Assembly (NCBI GenBank): GCA_002717185.1
Contig: PBDC01000074.1
Location: 1-27,127 of the forward strand
Source of the DNA: Rhodospirillaceae bacterium
GTDB lineage: Bacteria; Pseudomonadota; Alphaproteobacteria; UBA8366; GCA-2717185
Reading direction: 5' to 3'
Length of the DNA: 27,127 bases
Shown: positions 13,063-20,881 of the stretch, one piece after another
How the letters are laid out: every line of letters starts with the position of its first letter
How positions within the stretch are numbered: position 1 is the first letter of the stretch
Position numbers and translations under genes: made by a program
Notes under the pieces: model-generated
Seen by the model: only the letters and a program-made list of their open reading frames with translations
What the model was told of the DNA's origin: nothing
Database searches by the model: none

Positions 13063-13959
13063 ATGGCGACGGAAATCGGCTTTATCGGGGCGGGCAATAT
13101 GGGTGGGCCCATGGTTAAAAATTTGCTGGCGGCAGGCTATGCGGTGGTGGTCTGCGACGCCAGTAAGGCCGCGATCGACGCGTGCCTCGCAGAAGGTGCT
13201 ACCGTCGCCGAGAGCCCGAAAGTGCTCGCCGATACGGTCGATACAGTTCTGGTCTGCCTGCCTACTCCGGATATCGTGCGGGAAGTTGCCCTGGGCGAAA
13301 ACGGTCTGGTCCATGGCGGGAAGATCAAGACCTATATCGATCTCTCAACGACCGGCCCGCGCATGGCGATGCCGATCGCTGAAGCAATGGAGGAAGCCGG
13401 CATTATAGCGCTCGATGCGCCGGTCAGTGGTGGCGTCGCGGGCGCCGTTGCTGGATCACTTGCAGTCATGGTCTCCGGGCCGCACAACGCGCATGGCCAC
13501 CACCGGCCAATGCTGGAGAAAATCGGCAAGAATGTCTTCTACGTAGGAGACAAGATCGGCATGGGTCAGCTCATGAAGCTGCTGAACAACATGCTTTCTG
13601 GCACAGCACTGGCGGTAACGTCGGAAGCAGTAACGCTGGGCATTAAGGCCGGCATCGCCCCGAAAATGATGATTGATATTTTCAATGCCAGCAGCGGCCG
13701 CAATACAGCGACCGAAGCCAAGTTCCCCAACGCGATACTGACCCGCAGCTTCGACATAGGGTTCAACACAGGTTTGATGTTCAAGGATGTCCGGCTCTGC
13801 ATCGAAGAAGCCGAAGCGCTCGGCGTAACCATGTTCGTCGGCAGCGGAACGCGACAGGCCTGGGCACATGCGCTGGGTAAGGGCGAGCCATCAGACGATT
13901 CAACTGTAATCATGCAGCATTACGAAAAACTGGCCGCAATCGAGTGGCCAGAGGACTAA
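13063..13959 (+). CDS. NAD(P)-dependent beta-hydroxyacid dehydrogenase (3-hydroxyisobutyrate dehydrogenase family)
   Basis: The family oxidises 3-hydroxy acids such as 3-hydroxyisobutyrate or tartronate semialdehyde (in reverse). In the 298 residues the dinucleotide site is GFIGAGNMGGPM (6-17), with Asp32 at the end of the second strand (VVVCDAS) favouring NAD. The substrate motif DAPVSGGVAGA lies at 118-128, and the catalytic Lys172 sits in GQLMKLLNN. I place the start at 13063 because AAGGAG lies just upstream; the longer frame to 13006 adds a non-family tail. It is followed 11 bases later by the TauD-like gene, probably co-transcribed. The exact hydroxy acid is unknown. Confidence 0.92.
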   Translation: MATEIGFIGAGNMGGPMVKNLLAAGYAVVVCDASKAAIDACLAEGATVAESPKVLADTVDTVLVCLPTPDIVREVALGENGLVHGGKIKTYIDLSTTGPRMAMPIAEAMEEAGIIALDAPVSGGVAGAVAGSLAVMVSGPHNAHGHHRPMLEKIGKNVFYVGDKIGMGQLMKLLNNMLSGTALAVTSEAVTLGIKAGIAPKMMIDIFNASSGRNTATEAKFPNAILTRSFDIGFNTGLMFKDVRLCIEEAEALGVTMFVGSGTRQAWAHALGKGEPSDDSTVIMQHYEKLAAIEWPED

Positions 13960-13970
13960 CGTCCACTGAC

Positions 13971-14951
13971 ATGTCCACCGTAACAGCGCAAAAAGCATCG
14001 ATCTCAGTCGCCAAAGGCGCTGCAGTGTGGCGACGCGAGAATGTGTGCAATTCAGATTGGCTTCTCTCCTTCCCGACAGACGCGCTGCTAGAGATCGACC
14101 GGCTTGTCGAGGCCCTACGCAGTAATCCGATGGATACAACAGCGCTGGAACACCGCGACTACAAACTCGACGCCTGCGAAAACTTTATGGCGACAGTGCG
14201 CGCGAGGCTCGATAACGGGGTCGGGTTCGCAATCCTAGACAGACTGCCAGTCGACCACTTCAGCAAGGAGGAACTCACTAAGATATATTGGCTGCTGAGT
14301 GGTATGATTGAGCGACCGGTCGCGCAGTCCTTCGACGGGAGGCTGCTCTACGACGTGCGCGATACGGGCGCACGTATCGAAACGAGGGTGCGCGGCGACC
14401 TCACCCGACAGGAACTCTCCTGGCACACGGATTACGGCTTCAACCGCCCACCACCCTATATTGGTCTTCTGGTACTGCGCACGGCCAACAGCGGCGGCGT
14501 CAGCCGGGTCGCTAGCATGCTGACCGCACACAATGTGCTGCGCGAACGCCACCCTGACTTACTGGAACGGCTCTACCAGCCTTTCTGGTGGAACCGGCAG
14601 GGCGAGCACGCCGAGGGGGATGCCCTCGCGCGCTATTACCCCATCTTCGCCCGTGACGGCGACCAGGTTCGTAGTCGCTACATCAAATGGCTTCTCTACA
14701 ATGGCTATGAGCTAATGGATGAGACCTTTGACGAGCTCGGTCAGCGAGCGTTGGAAACTATGTTTGACATTATGAGTGAGCCGGCGCATCACGTCCCCTT
14801 CACACTTGCACCGGGCCAAATCCAGTACGTAAACAATTTTCATATCGCCCATTGTCGCGCGGAATATGAAGATACGGGCAGCGAAGACGAAAAACGCCAT
14901 CTGGTGCGCATCTTTCTCCGTGACGCCGGCCGGCGTAGCTTCATGGGCTAG
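13971..14951 (+). CDS. TauD/TfdA-family Fe(II)/2-oxoglutarate dioxygenase
   Basis: These enzymes hydroxylate small substrates using Fe(II), O2 and 2-oxoglutarate. The 326-residue protein has the 2-His-1-carboxylate facial triad: His152 and Asp154 in SWHTDYGF, and His294 in NNFHIAHCRAEYEDT. Arg313 in HLVRIFLR is the likely 2-oxoglutarate anchor. The region before it (GVGFAILDRLPVDHFSKEEL) is the usual entry strand of the fold. I take ATG 13971 as the start; a GTG at 13944 would overlap the upstream gene by 16 bases and add nine residues. It lies between a hydroxyacid dehydrogenase and a CmcJ-type protein. A hydroxylate-then-oxidise pair with the dehydrogenase is a reasonable inference. The substrate is unknown. 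Confidence 0.9.
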   Translation: MSTVTAQKASISVAKGAAVWRRENVCNSDWLLSFPTDALLEIDRLVEALRSNPMDTTALEHRDYKLDACENFMATVRARLDNGVGFAILDRLPVDHFSKEELTKIYWLLSGMIERPVAQSFDGRLLYDVRDTGARIETRVRGDLTRQELSWHTDYGFNRPPPYIGLLVLRTANSGGVSRVASMLTAHNVLRERHPDLLERLYQPFWWNRQGEHAEGDALARYYPIFARDGDQVRSRYIKWLLYNGYELMDETFDELGQRALETMFDIMSEPAHHVPFTLAPGQIQYVNNFHIAHCRAEYEDTGSEDEKRHLVRIFLRDAGRRSFMG

Positions 14952-15044
14952 ACAATCTTGCAAAAATCTAACGTTATTTCCCGCTTTACTTTGCGATCGA
15001 ATTAACGTTTTTGATTTGTCAAAATTTGCAGGTAAAAACATTAA

Positions 15045-15158
15045 CTAAACCCCCAACGGGGTCAGCCTTTTGACAGCTTCCATCGTCGGTTCGAAGAATA
15101 TATCCTCCGCCTCGTTATAGGTGGTGCCGTCGGCACGCCGCAGCAAGTTGGAAAAGGA
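15045..15158 (-). pseudogene. 3' remnant of an unidentified minus-strand gene
   Basis: The reverse strand from about 15158 to a TAG at 15045-15047 reads LLRRADGTTYNEAEDIFF, then EPTMEAVKRLTPLGV and stop. The codon choice is like the surrounding genes (GCC GAC GGC ACC ACC) and unlike the AT-rich non-coding sequence beside it. No start is available within the gap, since upstream is the plus-strand CmcJ gene. It looks like the C-terminus of a lost gene whose 5' part was replaced. The family is not recognised. Confidence 0.4.
15049..15062 (+). terminator. Weak hairpin after the TauD-like gene
   Basis: ACCCC (15049-15053) pairs with GGGGT (15058-15062) around a four-base loop, about 100 bases after the dioxygenase stop. 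Only a short CCTTTT follows, so termination would be inefficient. Confidence 0.25.
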
Positions 15159-15160
15159 CA

Positions 15161-16030
15161 ATGAACCAGATACACGCCGCGACCCAAGAAAAGGTCGACG
15201 CACTGCATTCCAAATCGACCGTCCTCGGCAAACTCAACTTCATCGTCCCCCAGGATGAAAAACCTTATTTCAACAGTTCCCATATTAATGGCGGGACGCC
15301 TGAGATGTTTTTCGAGACCGAGTATCACCGGATGCCGATCCACGATATGCGCGAAATCGCAGAAAACCTGGATATCGATCGCGAAGGCTTTGAACTGATG
15401 CGGCACACGACGCACGTCTCCGACCTTTACGACGACGACGCTCTGGACAGCGTATACAAACCGGAAATCAAGACGCTTTTGAAAGACCGTTTTGGCGCAA
15501 GCAAGGTTGTGGTCTTCGATGTGACCCGCCGCTCGGATGGCGGCAAAGGTGCTATCAATCCAGATGGGTTGCGCGGCCCAGCAAGACTCGTCCACGCTGA
15601 CTACACGGTTAAGAGCGGCCCGCACCGAACCAAGGACATTCTCGGCGAGGCCGAGGCTGGACACTTATTCCAATCTGGCGCCCGGATAATCCAGATTAAC
15701 GTCTGGCGGCCAATCAAAGGACCGGTGCGACGCGCACCTCTGGCAGTCGTCGACTCCGCAAGCTTACAGCCGAAGGATCTAGTCGCCACCGATCAAATTT
15801 TTCCAAACCGAGTTGGAGAAATTTACCACGTGGCCCATTCGCCGCAGCAACGCTGGTATTTTGCACCGGATATGGAAGCGGACGAAGTACTCTTGCTGAA
15901 GGGCTGGGATAGCCTAGATGACGGCCGCACGCGCTTCAATGCGCACGGCGCTTTCGAATTGGACGACACGGACGAGACCACACCGCCGCGCGAAAGCATC
16001 GAGCTGCGCACGCTCGTCATCGTCGAGTAA
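15161..16030 (+). CDS. CmcJ/NvfI family oxidoreductase
   Basis: The 289-residue protein matches the family named after CmcJ (cephamycin 7-alpha-methoxylase component) and the fungal endoperoxide-forming dioxygenase NvfI. Visible landmarks are SSHINGGTPEMFFETEYHRM in the N-terminal third, the probable iron ligands His145 and Asp147 in RLVHADYT, IIQINVWRPIKGPV (176-189), an HSPQQRWYFAPDM segment, FNAHGAFELDD with His262 as third ligand, and the closing SIELRTLVIVE with Arg283. AAAAGGA abuts the ATG closely. It lies 209 bases after the TauD-like gene. Two unrelated Fe(II) oxygenase types side by side suggest a multi-step oxidation. Substrate unknown; bacterial members are poorly studied. Confidence 0.88.
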   Translation: MNQIHAATQEKVDALHSKSTVLGKLNFIVPQDEKPYFNSSHINGGTPEMFFETEYHRMPIHDMREIAENLDIDREGFELMRHTTHVSDLYDDDALDSVYKPEIKTLLKDRFGASKVVVFDVTRRSDGGKGAINPDGLRGPARLVHADYTVKSGPHRTKDILGEAEAGHLFQSGARIIQINVWRPIKGPVRRAPLAVVDSASLQPKDLVATDQIFPNRVGEIYHVAHSPQQRWYFAPDMEADEVLLLKGWDSLDDGRTRFNAHGAFELDDTDETTPPRESIELRTLVIVE

Positions 16031-16087
16031 CCCGTATGTCCGTTAACGACCTTGGGGTAGCCCGCATAACAGCGAGCCAACCTATTT

Positions 16088-16822
16088 CTATGCGGGATCC
16101 GAGAAGGCCCGTGCCATTTCGCCCATGCTAAAGTAAAGAAAATCCACCTCGGGCCGGTTCTGGACAAACGCGGTCGCGCCCCAGTTACCACCTTTGGACA
16201 AGTGCTGGCGATCAATCCACGCGCTATCCAAACCCGTTTTCTTGGCCGGGACGAGATCGTGAAATAGGCTCTGCGCCGTATGCAGAATACTATCCGGCGC
16301 GATGCCGTGATCGCGGCTTAGTGCGCGGAGCATGTGGGTAAAATTGTCAGGATTAGGCTTGTAGGAGCCGATATCTTGTGCGGTGTAAATAGCGTCAAAA
16401 GTGACACCGAGCTTTCGATTCGAGGCAGCGAAGCCGTCGCGGTTCACATTGGATATAATGGCGAGCTTGAAGTGACTTTTCAGCAACCGGAGTGCATCGG
16501 CCGTATCAGGAAAGGCCGGCCAATATGGCACAGAAGCTCCAAAGGCCTGGTCCATCTCATCATCAGTCGCTAGTCCAAAACGCTTTGCCAAACACGCATG
16601 CACCCGAGTGAGTAGTTGATCATAGACCATATCAGGCGTCTCGGCCTGCTGCAGGCTTTCCACTGCAGCGAACGCTTCCAAAGCGATATCACGCGTGACA
16701 TCTATGCAGGAATTTCGGTGCAGTAGTGGTTGCAGTGCATCCCAAATTCCACTTTCCCAGTCGATCAGGGTGCCGTAGCAGTCGAAAGTTAGTGTCGTGT
16801 ATTCCCTAAGCGAACGGGGCAT
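16088..16822 (-). CDS. HAD-superfamily hydrolase, 2-haloacid-dehalogenase-like
   Basis: The 244-residue protein carries the HAD motifs: nucleophile Asp14 in LTFDCYGTLIDWE, Ser124-Asn125 in LAIISNVNRD, Lys155 in GSYKPNPDNF and Asp189 in LFHDLVPAKKTGL followed by SAWIDRQ. These sequences and the length are typical of the type II haloacid dehalogenase branch. Many members there are phosphatases or of unknown function; the conserved Arg of true dehalogenases is not clearly placed. It converges with the CmcJ gene across 57 bases. Hydrolysis of a carbon-halogen or phosphate bond is possible; the substrate cannot be told. Confidence 0.88.
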   Translation of the reverse strand: MPRSLREYTTLTFDCYGTLIDWESGIWDALQPLLHRNSCIDVTRDIALEAFAAVESLQQAETPDMVYDQLLTRVHACLAKRFGLATDDEMDQAFGASVPYWPAFPDTADALRLLKSHFKLAIISNVNRDGFAASNRKLGVTFDAIYTAQDIGSYKPNPDNFTHMLRALSRDHGIAPDSILHTAQSLFHDLVPAKKTGLDSAWIDRQHLSKGGNWGATAFVQNRPEVDFLYFSMGEMARAFSDPA

Positions 16823-17161
16823 GTCTGTAGTCTTCTTAAATTAAGCGCCTAATTAGTAAAGAATAGCCGCCCGTCTGCCTTGACCCAAACTCCAAACTTT
16901 AGGCCTCCCCTTGCCGATCGTCTTCCACCATGGAGAGAACGCACTAGATCAGCAGAACGACCCGACGATGTTAATGGGTATGAAAAGTTACCAGCGGATC
17001 GCATTGCTGCACCTCCAACGAGTTCCCAGAAGTCACATCGTCAAGTGTCATTAAGCTCGACATTAAAACCGGAATATCGAGCTCTAGACCAAGAAGTCCA
17101 ACACCAATTTTAGCGCCGAGATTCGGGGACACCGGATGCGCATCTGTGCTAAACGCCCCCA
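16823..17161. other. Intergenic stretch without a convincing gene
   Basis: This 339-base divergent gap between the HAD gene and the MFS gene has short frames on both strands, but none resembles a known family and codon use is not like the neighbours. The one clear element is the inverted repeat at 17054-17083. Confidence 0.55.
17054..17083. promoter_or_regulatory. 30-bp imperfect dyad upstream of the MFS gene, operator candidate
   Basis: AGCTCGA (17054-17060) and TCGAGCT (17077-17083) are exact reverse complements, and an inner ATT/AAT pair extends the symmetry. It lies 78 bases before the MFS start. The spacing suits a dimeric regulator, but no regulator gene is adjacent. Confidence 0.4.
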
Positions 17162-18358
17162 ATGTTCCGAAAGCAGGTCAACAAGACAGCGCTGACGGTC
17201 GTCGCAATTGGTTTCGTCGTCATGTTCGTCAGCGGCGGATCCCGGCATGCAATCGGCCTAGTCCTGAAACCCATGGCCGAGGGTTTCGGCTGGGAGCGCA
17301 GCGATCTGGGCGGTACCGTCGCTCTGTTTCTCGCGATCACTGCCCTTTGCATGTATTTCTCCGGCCACCTCGCAGACCGGATATCCGTGCGCGTCGTCCT
17401 CGGTGGTGGCTTTCTCGTGAGCGCCCTCGGCATTGGTCTCATGGCCTTGGTGACTGAGCCCTGGCATGCCTACATGCTATACGGAGTTGCCTTCGCCGCC
17501 GGAAACGGCGTCACGTCGATTATTCCAATTGGCGTCATGGTCTCGCGTCAATTTCCCGACAAGGTCGCTACGGCCAACTCCCTGGCGATATCAGGCATGG
17601 GGCTTGGTCAGTTGGCAATCATCTCTGCGCTAACCGGTGTTCTGATTACGATGGGTTGGGAATCTGTCTTTCTATGGCTCGGTCTCATCAATCTGCTGAT
17701 GGTACCCGCCATTCTGTGGCTCATTCGCGAAAACTCATCGGCGTCGGCACCGACAAACGAATTGTCCTGCGCCGGGTTAAGCGTCCGTGAGGCGATGAGG
17801 ACCCGACATTTTTGGCTGCTCACCGCTATGTATGCCCTTTGCGGATTTCACGATTTCTTCGCTTCGACCCATGTCGTCGCATTGGCTCTCGACCAGGGTG
17901 TCTCACCGCTCTTAGCCGGCAATCTTCTGGCGTTCATGGGCCTGGCGGGATTGGCCGGCGTCATTGCCGCAGGGACATGGAGTGACCGTTTCGGTCCAGT
18001 CAGCGCAACCTTAATCTGTCACGCGGTACGGGTCGCTATTTTCATATTGATTATGTTCAGCAAGGACACTGTATCGGTTGTTGTCTTTGCAATGACCTTC
18101 GGCTTTACAATTTGGATTACCGCGCCCCTTACCGTGGTTTTCGTGAGGAACGCCTTCGGTTCGCGCCATGTCGGCGCGCTCAGCGGCTTGATCACATGCG
18201 TCCACCATATGTGCGGTGGCCTCGGTGCCTGGCTTGGTGCTGCGAGTTACGACGGAACCGGCACATACGACAGAGCATTCATCGCGATGTTGGTCACTGC
18301 GACGGCCGCCGTCCTATTGACCCTTGCTCTGCGCCGCGGTGACACAAAGGTTAGTTGA
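17162..18358 (+). CDS. MFS transporter
   Basis: A 398-residue protein with about twelve hydrophobic segments, such as [34 protein letters not shown], and [18 protein letters not shown] near the C-terminal half. The first-half loop motif [16 protein letters not shown] matches the MFS A-motif (G-x-x-x-D-R-x-x-x-R). The [15 protein letters not shown] segment after TM1 is typical of the oxalate/formate antiporter and monocarboxylate-type MFS family, which carries organic acids. An in-frame TAA lies 12 bases before the ATG, fixing the start, and there is no Shine-Dalgarno sequence. The 3' end overlaps the convergent acyl-CoA dehydrogenase gene by eight bases. Import of the acid used by the neighbouring genes is inference. 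Confidence 0.9.
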   Translation: MFRKQVNKTALTVVAIGFVVMFVSGGSRHAIGLVLKPMAEGFGWERSDLGGTVALFLAITALCMYFSGHLADRISVRVVLGGGFLVSALGIGLMALVTEPWHAYMLYGVAFAAGNGVTSIIPIGVMVSRQFPDKVATANSLAISGMGLGQLAIISALTGVLITMGWESVFLWLGLINLLMVPAILWLIRENSSASAPTNELSCAGLSVREAMRTRHFWLLTAMYALCGFHDFFASTHVVALALDQGVSPLLAGNLLAFMGLAGLAGVIAAGTWSDRFGPVSATLICHAVRVAIFILIMFSKDTVSVVVFAMTFGFTIWITAPLTVVFVRNAFGSRHVGALSGLITCVHHMCGGLGAWLGAASYDGTGTYDRAFIAMLVTATAAVLLTLALRRGDTKVS

Positions 18359-19520
18359 AGGCCGCGATCCCGGTCATCGCGCGGCCAAGGATAAGGGTGT
18401 GTATGTCATGCGTCCCTTCCAATGTGTTGATGACCTCCATGTTCACCATATGGCGGATGATATGATACTCATCTGCGATCCCATTCGCGCCATGCATGTC
18501 TCGGCAGACACGCGCTATATCAAGCGCCTTTCCGGTGCAGTTGCGTTTCACCAGGCTGATCATTTCTGGCGTCACTTTGTTGGTGTCGCGCAGCCTGCTG
18601 ACCCGCAGGCAGGCCTGCAGGCCCAGCGCGATCTCGGTTTGCATCTCGACCAGTTTTTTTTGCACCAGCTGGTTAGCGGCAAGTGGCCGGCCGAATTGGT
18701 CACGCCCGACAACATACTCACGGGTTTTGAACCAGCAATCCTCCGCAGCCCCTACGGCTCCCCAACAGATGCCAAAGCGGGCGTTCGATAGCGCCGATAG
18801 CGGGCCACGCATCGAAGTTACACCGGGAAGCTTATTCTCCTCCGGGCAAAAAACGTCATCCATGTAGATGAAGCCGGTCGAGGATGCCCGAACCGCCATC
18901 CTGCCTTCGATCTTCGGCATATCGAGGCCTTCACTGCCGCGCTCTAGCAGGTAACCACCGACTTCGCCTTCCTCATTCTTGGCCCAAACTAGAGCGACAT
19001 GGGCAATCGGCGAGTTAGTAATCCATTGCTTGGTGCCAGTCAGCCGATAGCCGCCATCGACCTTCTTGGCTCGTGTTTCCATCGCCCCTGCATCAGAGCC
19101 GTGGCTTGGTTCGGTCAGTCCCATACAGCCGATTATTTCACCCTCACGCATCGACGGCAGATACCGTTCCTTCTGCTCGTCTGAGCCGTACATATGGATC
19201 GGCGCCATCACGAGGCCCGACTGCACGCCCATCGCCGAGCGGAAACAGGTATCCACCCGTTCCATTTCGCGTGCAATCAACCCGTAGGACACGTTGGAAA
19301 TGCCAGCACACCCGTAATCGGGCAAGGTTGCACCCAAAAATCCGAGCTTCCCCATCTCCTTCATGATCTCCGGGTCGAAGGTCTCTGTGCGGTTCCACTC
19401 CAGGATTAGCGGCACTAGTTCACCCTGCGCGAACTCGTTTGCCACGTCACGGATCTGGCGTTCCTCTTCGGAAAGCTGATCTTCAAGCAATAACGGGTCT
19501 TCCCAGGCGAAACTGGCCAT
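18351..19520 (-). CDS. Acyl-CoA dehydrogenase, glutaryl-CoA dehydrogenase-like
   Basis: An FAD enzyme of 389 residues closest in pattern to glutaryl-CoA dehydrogenase: [20 protein letters not shown] with Glu87 and Arg94, [14 protein letters not shown] (134-147), [14 protein letters not shown], and the C-terminal [20 protein letters not shown] with catalytic base Glu368. Decarboxylating enzymes usually have Tyr before the catalytic Glu (NTYEGTHD); here it is Leu367, and the SAMS motif is SAMG. So it may oxidise another dicarboxylic or branched acyl-CoA, or not decarboxylate. The start at 19520 has GAGG upstream; the longer frame to 19547 is less likely. It is on the same strand as the thiolase and hydroxyacyl-CoA dehydrogenase genes, 122 bases downstream of the thiolase stop. 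Confidence 0.9.
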   Translation of the reverse strand: MASFAWEDPLLLEDQLSEEERQIRDVANEFAQGELVPLILEWNRTETFDPEIMKEMGKLGFLGATLPDYGCAGISNVSYGLIAREMERVDTCFRSAMGVQSGLVMAPIHMYGSDEQKERYLPSMREGEIIGCMGLTEPSHGSDAGAMETRAKKVDGGYRLTGTKQWITNSPIAHVALVWAKNEEGEVGGYLLERGSEGLDMPKIEGRMAVRASSTGFIYMDDVFCPEENKLPGVTSMRGPLSALSNARFGICWGAVGAAEDCWFKTREYVVGRDQFGRPLAANQLVQKKLVEMQTEIALGLQACLRVSRLRDTNKVTPEMISLVKRNCTGKALDIARVCRDMHGANGIADEYHIIRHMVNMEVINTLEGTHDIHTLILGRAMTGIAAFN

Positions 19521-19577
19521 GGCTACCTCATAGTCTTTTCGCACCAAACGCGACGATGTTCCAATTCATCCAGACGG

Positions 19578-19606
19578 CAAGGGCCGGAACAATGTTCCGG
19601 CCCTTG
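19578..19606 (+). terminator. Strong 14-bp hairpin with T-run on the plus strand
   Basis: CAAGGGCCGGAACA and its exact reverse complement are separated by one base, followed on the plus strand by CTTTTATC. The flanking genes are both on the minus strand, where the hairpin has no U run after it. It may stop antisense transcripts or stabilise or process the mRNA between the thiolase and dehydrogenase genes. Confidence 0.55.
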
Positions 19607-19642
19607 CTTTTATCTACGATCAGCCCGTTGGGCTGGATCGCT

Positions 19643-20848
19643 TTAGTCGTCGACACGCTCCATGACGACCGCTGTGCCTTGGCCGACACCCACGCAGAGC
19701 GTCGCTAGTGCGTATTTGCCGCCGGTCTTCTGAAGCTGGCGCGCCGCCGTCAGGAAGATACGCGGGCCGGAAGCGCCAAGCGGATGCCCGAGCGCGATCG
19801 CACCGCCATTCATGTTGACCCGGCTGTCGTCAAAGGATTGACCGAGACCCTTGAGGCAGGAAAGAACTTGTGCCGCAAAGGCTTCATTTATCTCTATGAC
19901 GTCCATATCGTCGATCGAAAGGCCGGCGCGCTCCAGCGCCTTCTCGGATGCCGGCACCGGTCCGATACCCATGATCCGTGGCGGAACGCCGGCAGACGCG
20001 GAGGACAGGATCTTAGCGATCGGCTTAATACCAGCCTTCTCACCGACTTCACGACTGCCAATGAACATGGCAACGGCGCCATCATTGACACCTGACGCGT
20101 TGCCCGCAGTGGTGACGCCATCTGGGTTCAGGGCACGCAACTTGGCCAGCGCTTCCATGGACGTGCCGCGTGGATGCTCATCAACGTCGACAGTAACGTC
20201 CGGTTGTTTGCGGCCACCTGGCACTGTGATCCCGGTGATCTCGCCATCGAAGAAACCCGATTCCTTGCCGGCCTGGTATTTGTCCTGGCTGGCGAGTGCG
20301 AAGGTATCGGCATCTTCTCGGCTAATCTGATAGTCCTGCGCTAGATTGTCAGCGGTCTGCGGCATAGCCCAGTCCCCATACTCTTCCTTGATCTTTTTGT
20401 TTGGGAACCGCGAACCGATCGTGGAGTCGTAAACTTCGAAGCCTCGCTCGAAGGGCTTTTCATGCTTGCCTACGACGAAGGGCGCCCGGCTCATGCTCTC
20501 GACGCCACCGGCAATGAAGAGATCGCCTTCGCCAACCGTTACCGCGTGTGCAGCCGATACGACCGCTGAAAGACCGCTGGCGCAGTTCCGCTGCAGCACC
20601 TGTCCCGGCACAGTTTCCGGCACACCGCCAGCCAGCAACGCATGGCGCGCGACGCATCGAGCATCTTCGCCGCCCTGATTGCCGCAACCGACGATCACAT
20701 CGTCGATGTCTGCGGCATTGAACGGCGCCTCATCGACAACCGACTTGATGACATTGCCCAGGAGATCGTCCGGACGAACCGGCGATAGCGCGCCGCCATA
20801 ACGGCCAAAAGGCGAGCGTTTACCGAGATAGAGATATGCGTCCAACAT
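19643..20848 (-). CDS. Acetyl-CoA acyltransferase (PcaF/PaaJ-like thiolase)
   Basis: The 401-residue protein is a full thiolase. The acyl-accepting Cys89 lies in QRNCASGLSAV, the base His in ALGHPLGASGPR, and the second Cys in LCVGVGQGTAV. The C-V-G-V-G-Q-G form is the version seen in beta-ketoadipyl-CoA thiolases (CIGVGQG) rather than the CIGGGQG of acetoacetyl-CoA thiolases. EINEAFAAQV is the usual third motif. It would cleave a 3-oxoacyl-CoA with CoA to acetyl-CoA and a shortened acyl-CoA. It lies 33 bases after the 3-hydroxyacyl-CoA dehydrogenase gene, an order expected for beta-oxidation, and before the glutaryl-CoA-dehydrogenase-like gene. Substrate length is inferred only. Confidence 0.93.
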   Translation of the reverse strand: MLDAYLYLGKRSPFGRYGGALSPVRPDDLLGNVIKSVVDEAPFNAADIDDVIVGCGNQGGEDARCVARHALLAGGVPETVPGQVLQRNCASGLSAVVSAAHAVTVGEGDLFIAGGVESMSRAPFVVGKHEKPFERGFEVYDSTIGSRFPNKKIKEEYGDWAMPQTADNLAQDYQISREDADTFALASQDKYQAGKESGFFDGEITGITVPGGRKQPDVTVDVDEHPRGTSMEALAKLRALNPDGVTTAGNASGVNDGAVAMFIGSREVGEKAGIKPIAKILSSASAGVPPRIMGIGPVPASEKALERAGLSIDDMDVIEINEAFAAQVLSCLKGLGQSFDDSRVNMNGGAIALGHPLGASGPRIFLTAARQLQKTGGKYALATLCVGVGQGTAVVMERVDD

Positions 20849-20881
20849 TGCCTAATTTCCTTCCATCGTCATGATTTCTAG

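Noticed and set aside
15062..15664. 200-codon reverse frame opposite the CmcJ gene
   Set aside because: Antisense to a well-supported gene. The only coding-like reverse signal is in another frame at 15045-15158.
16971..17162. 63-codon reverse frame upstream of the MFS gene
   Set aside because: No recognisable family, no ribosome binding site found, and codon use is unlike the neighbouring genes.
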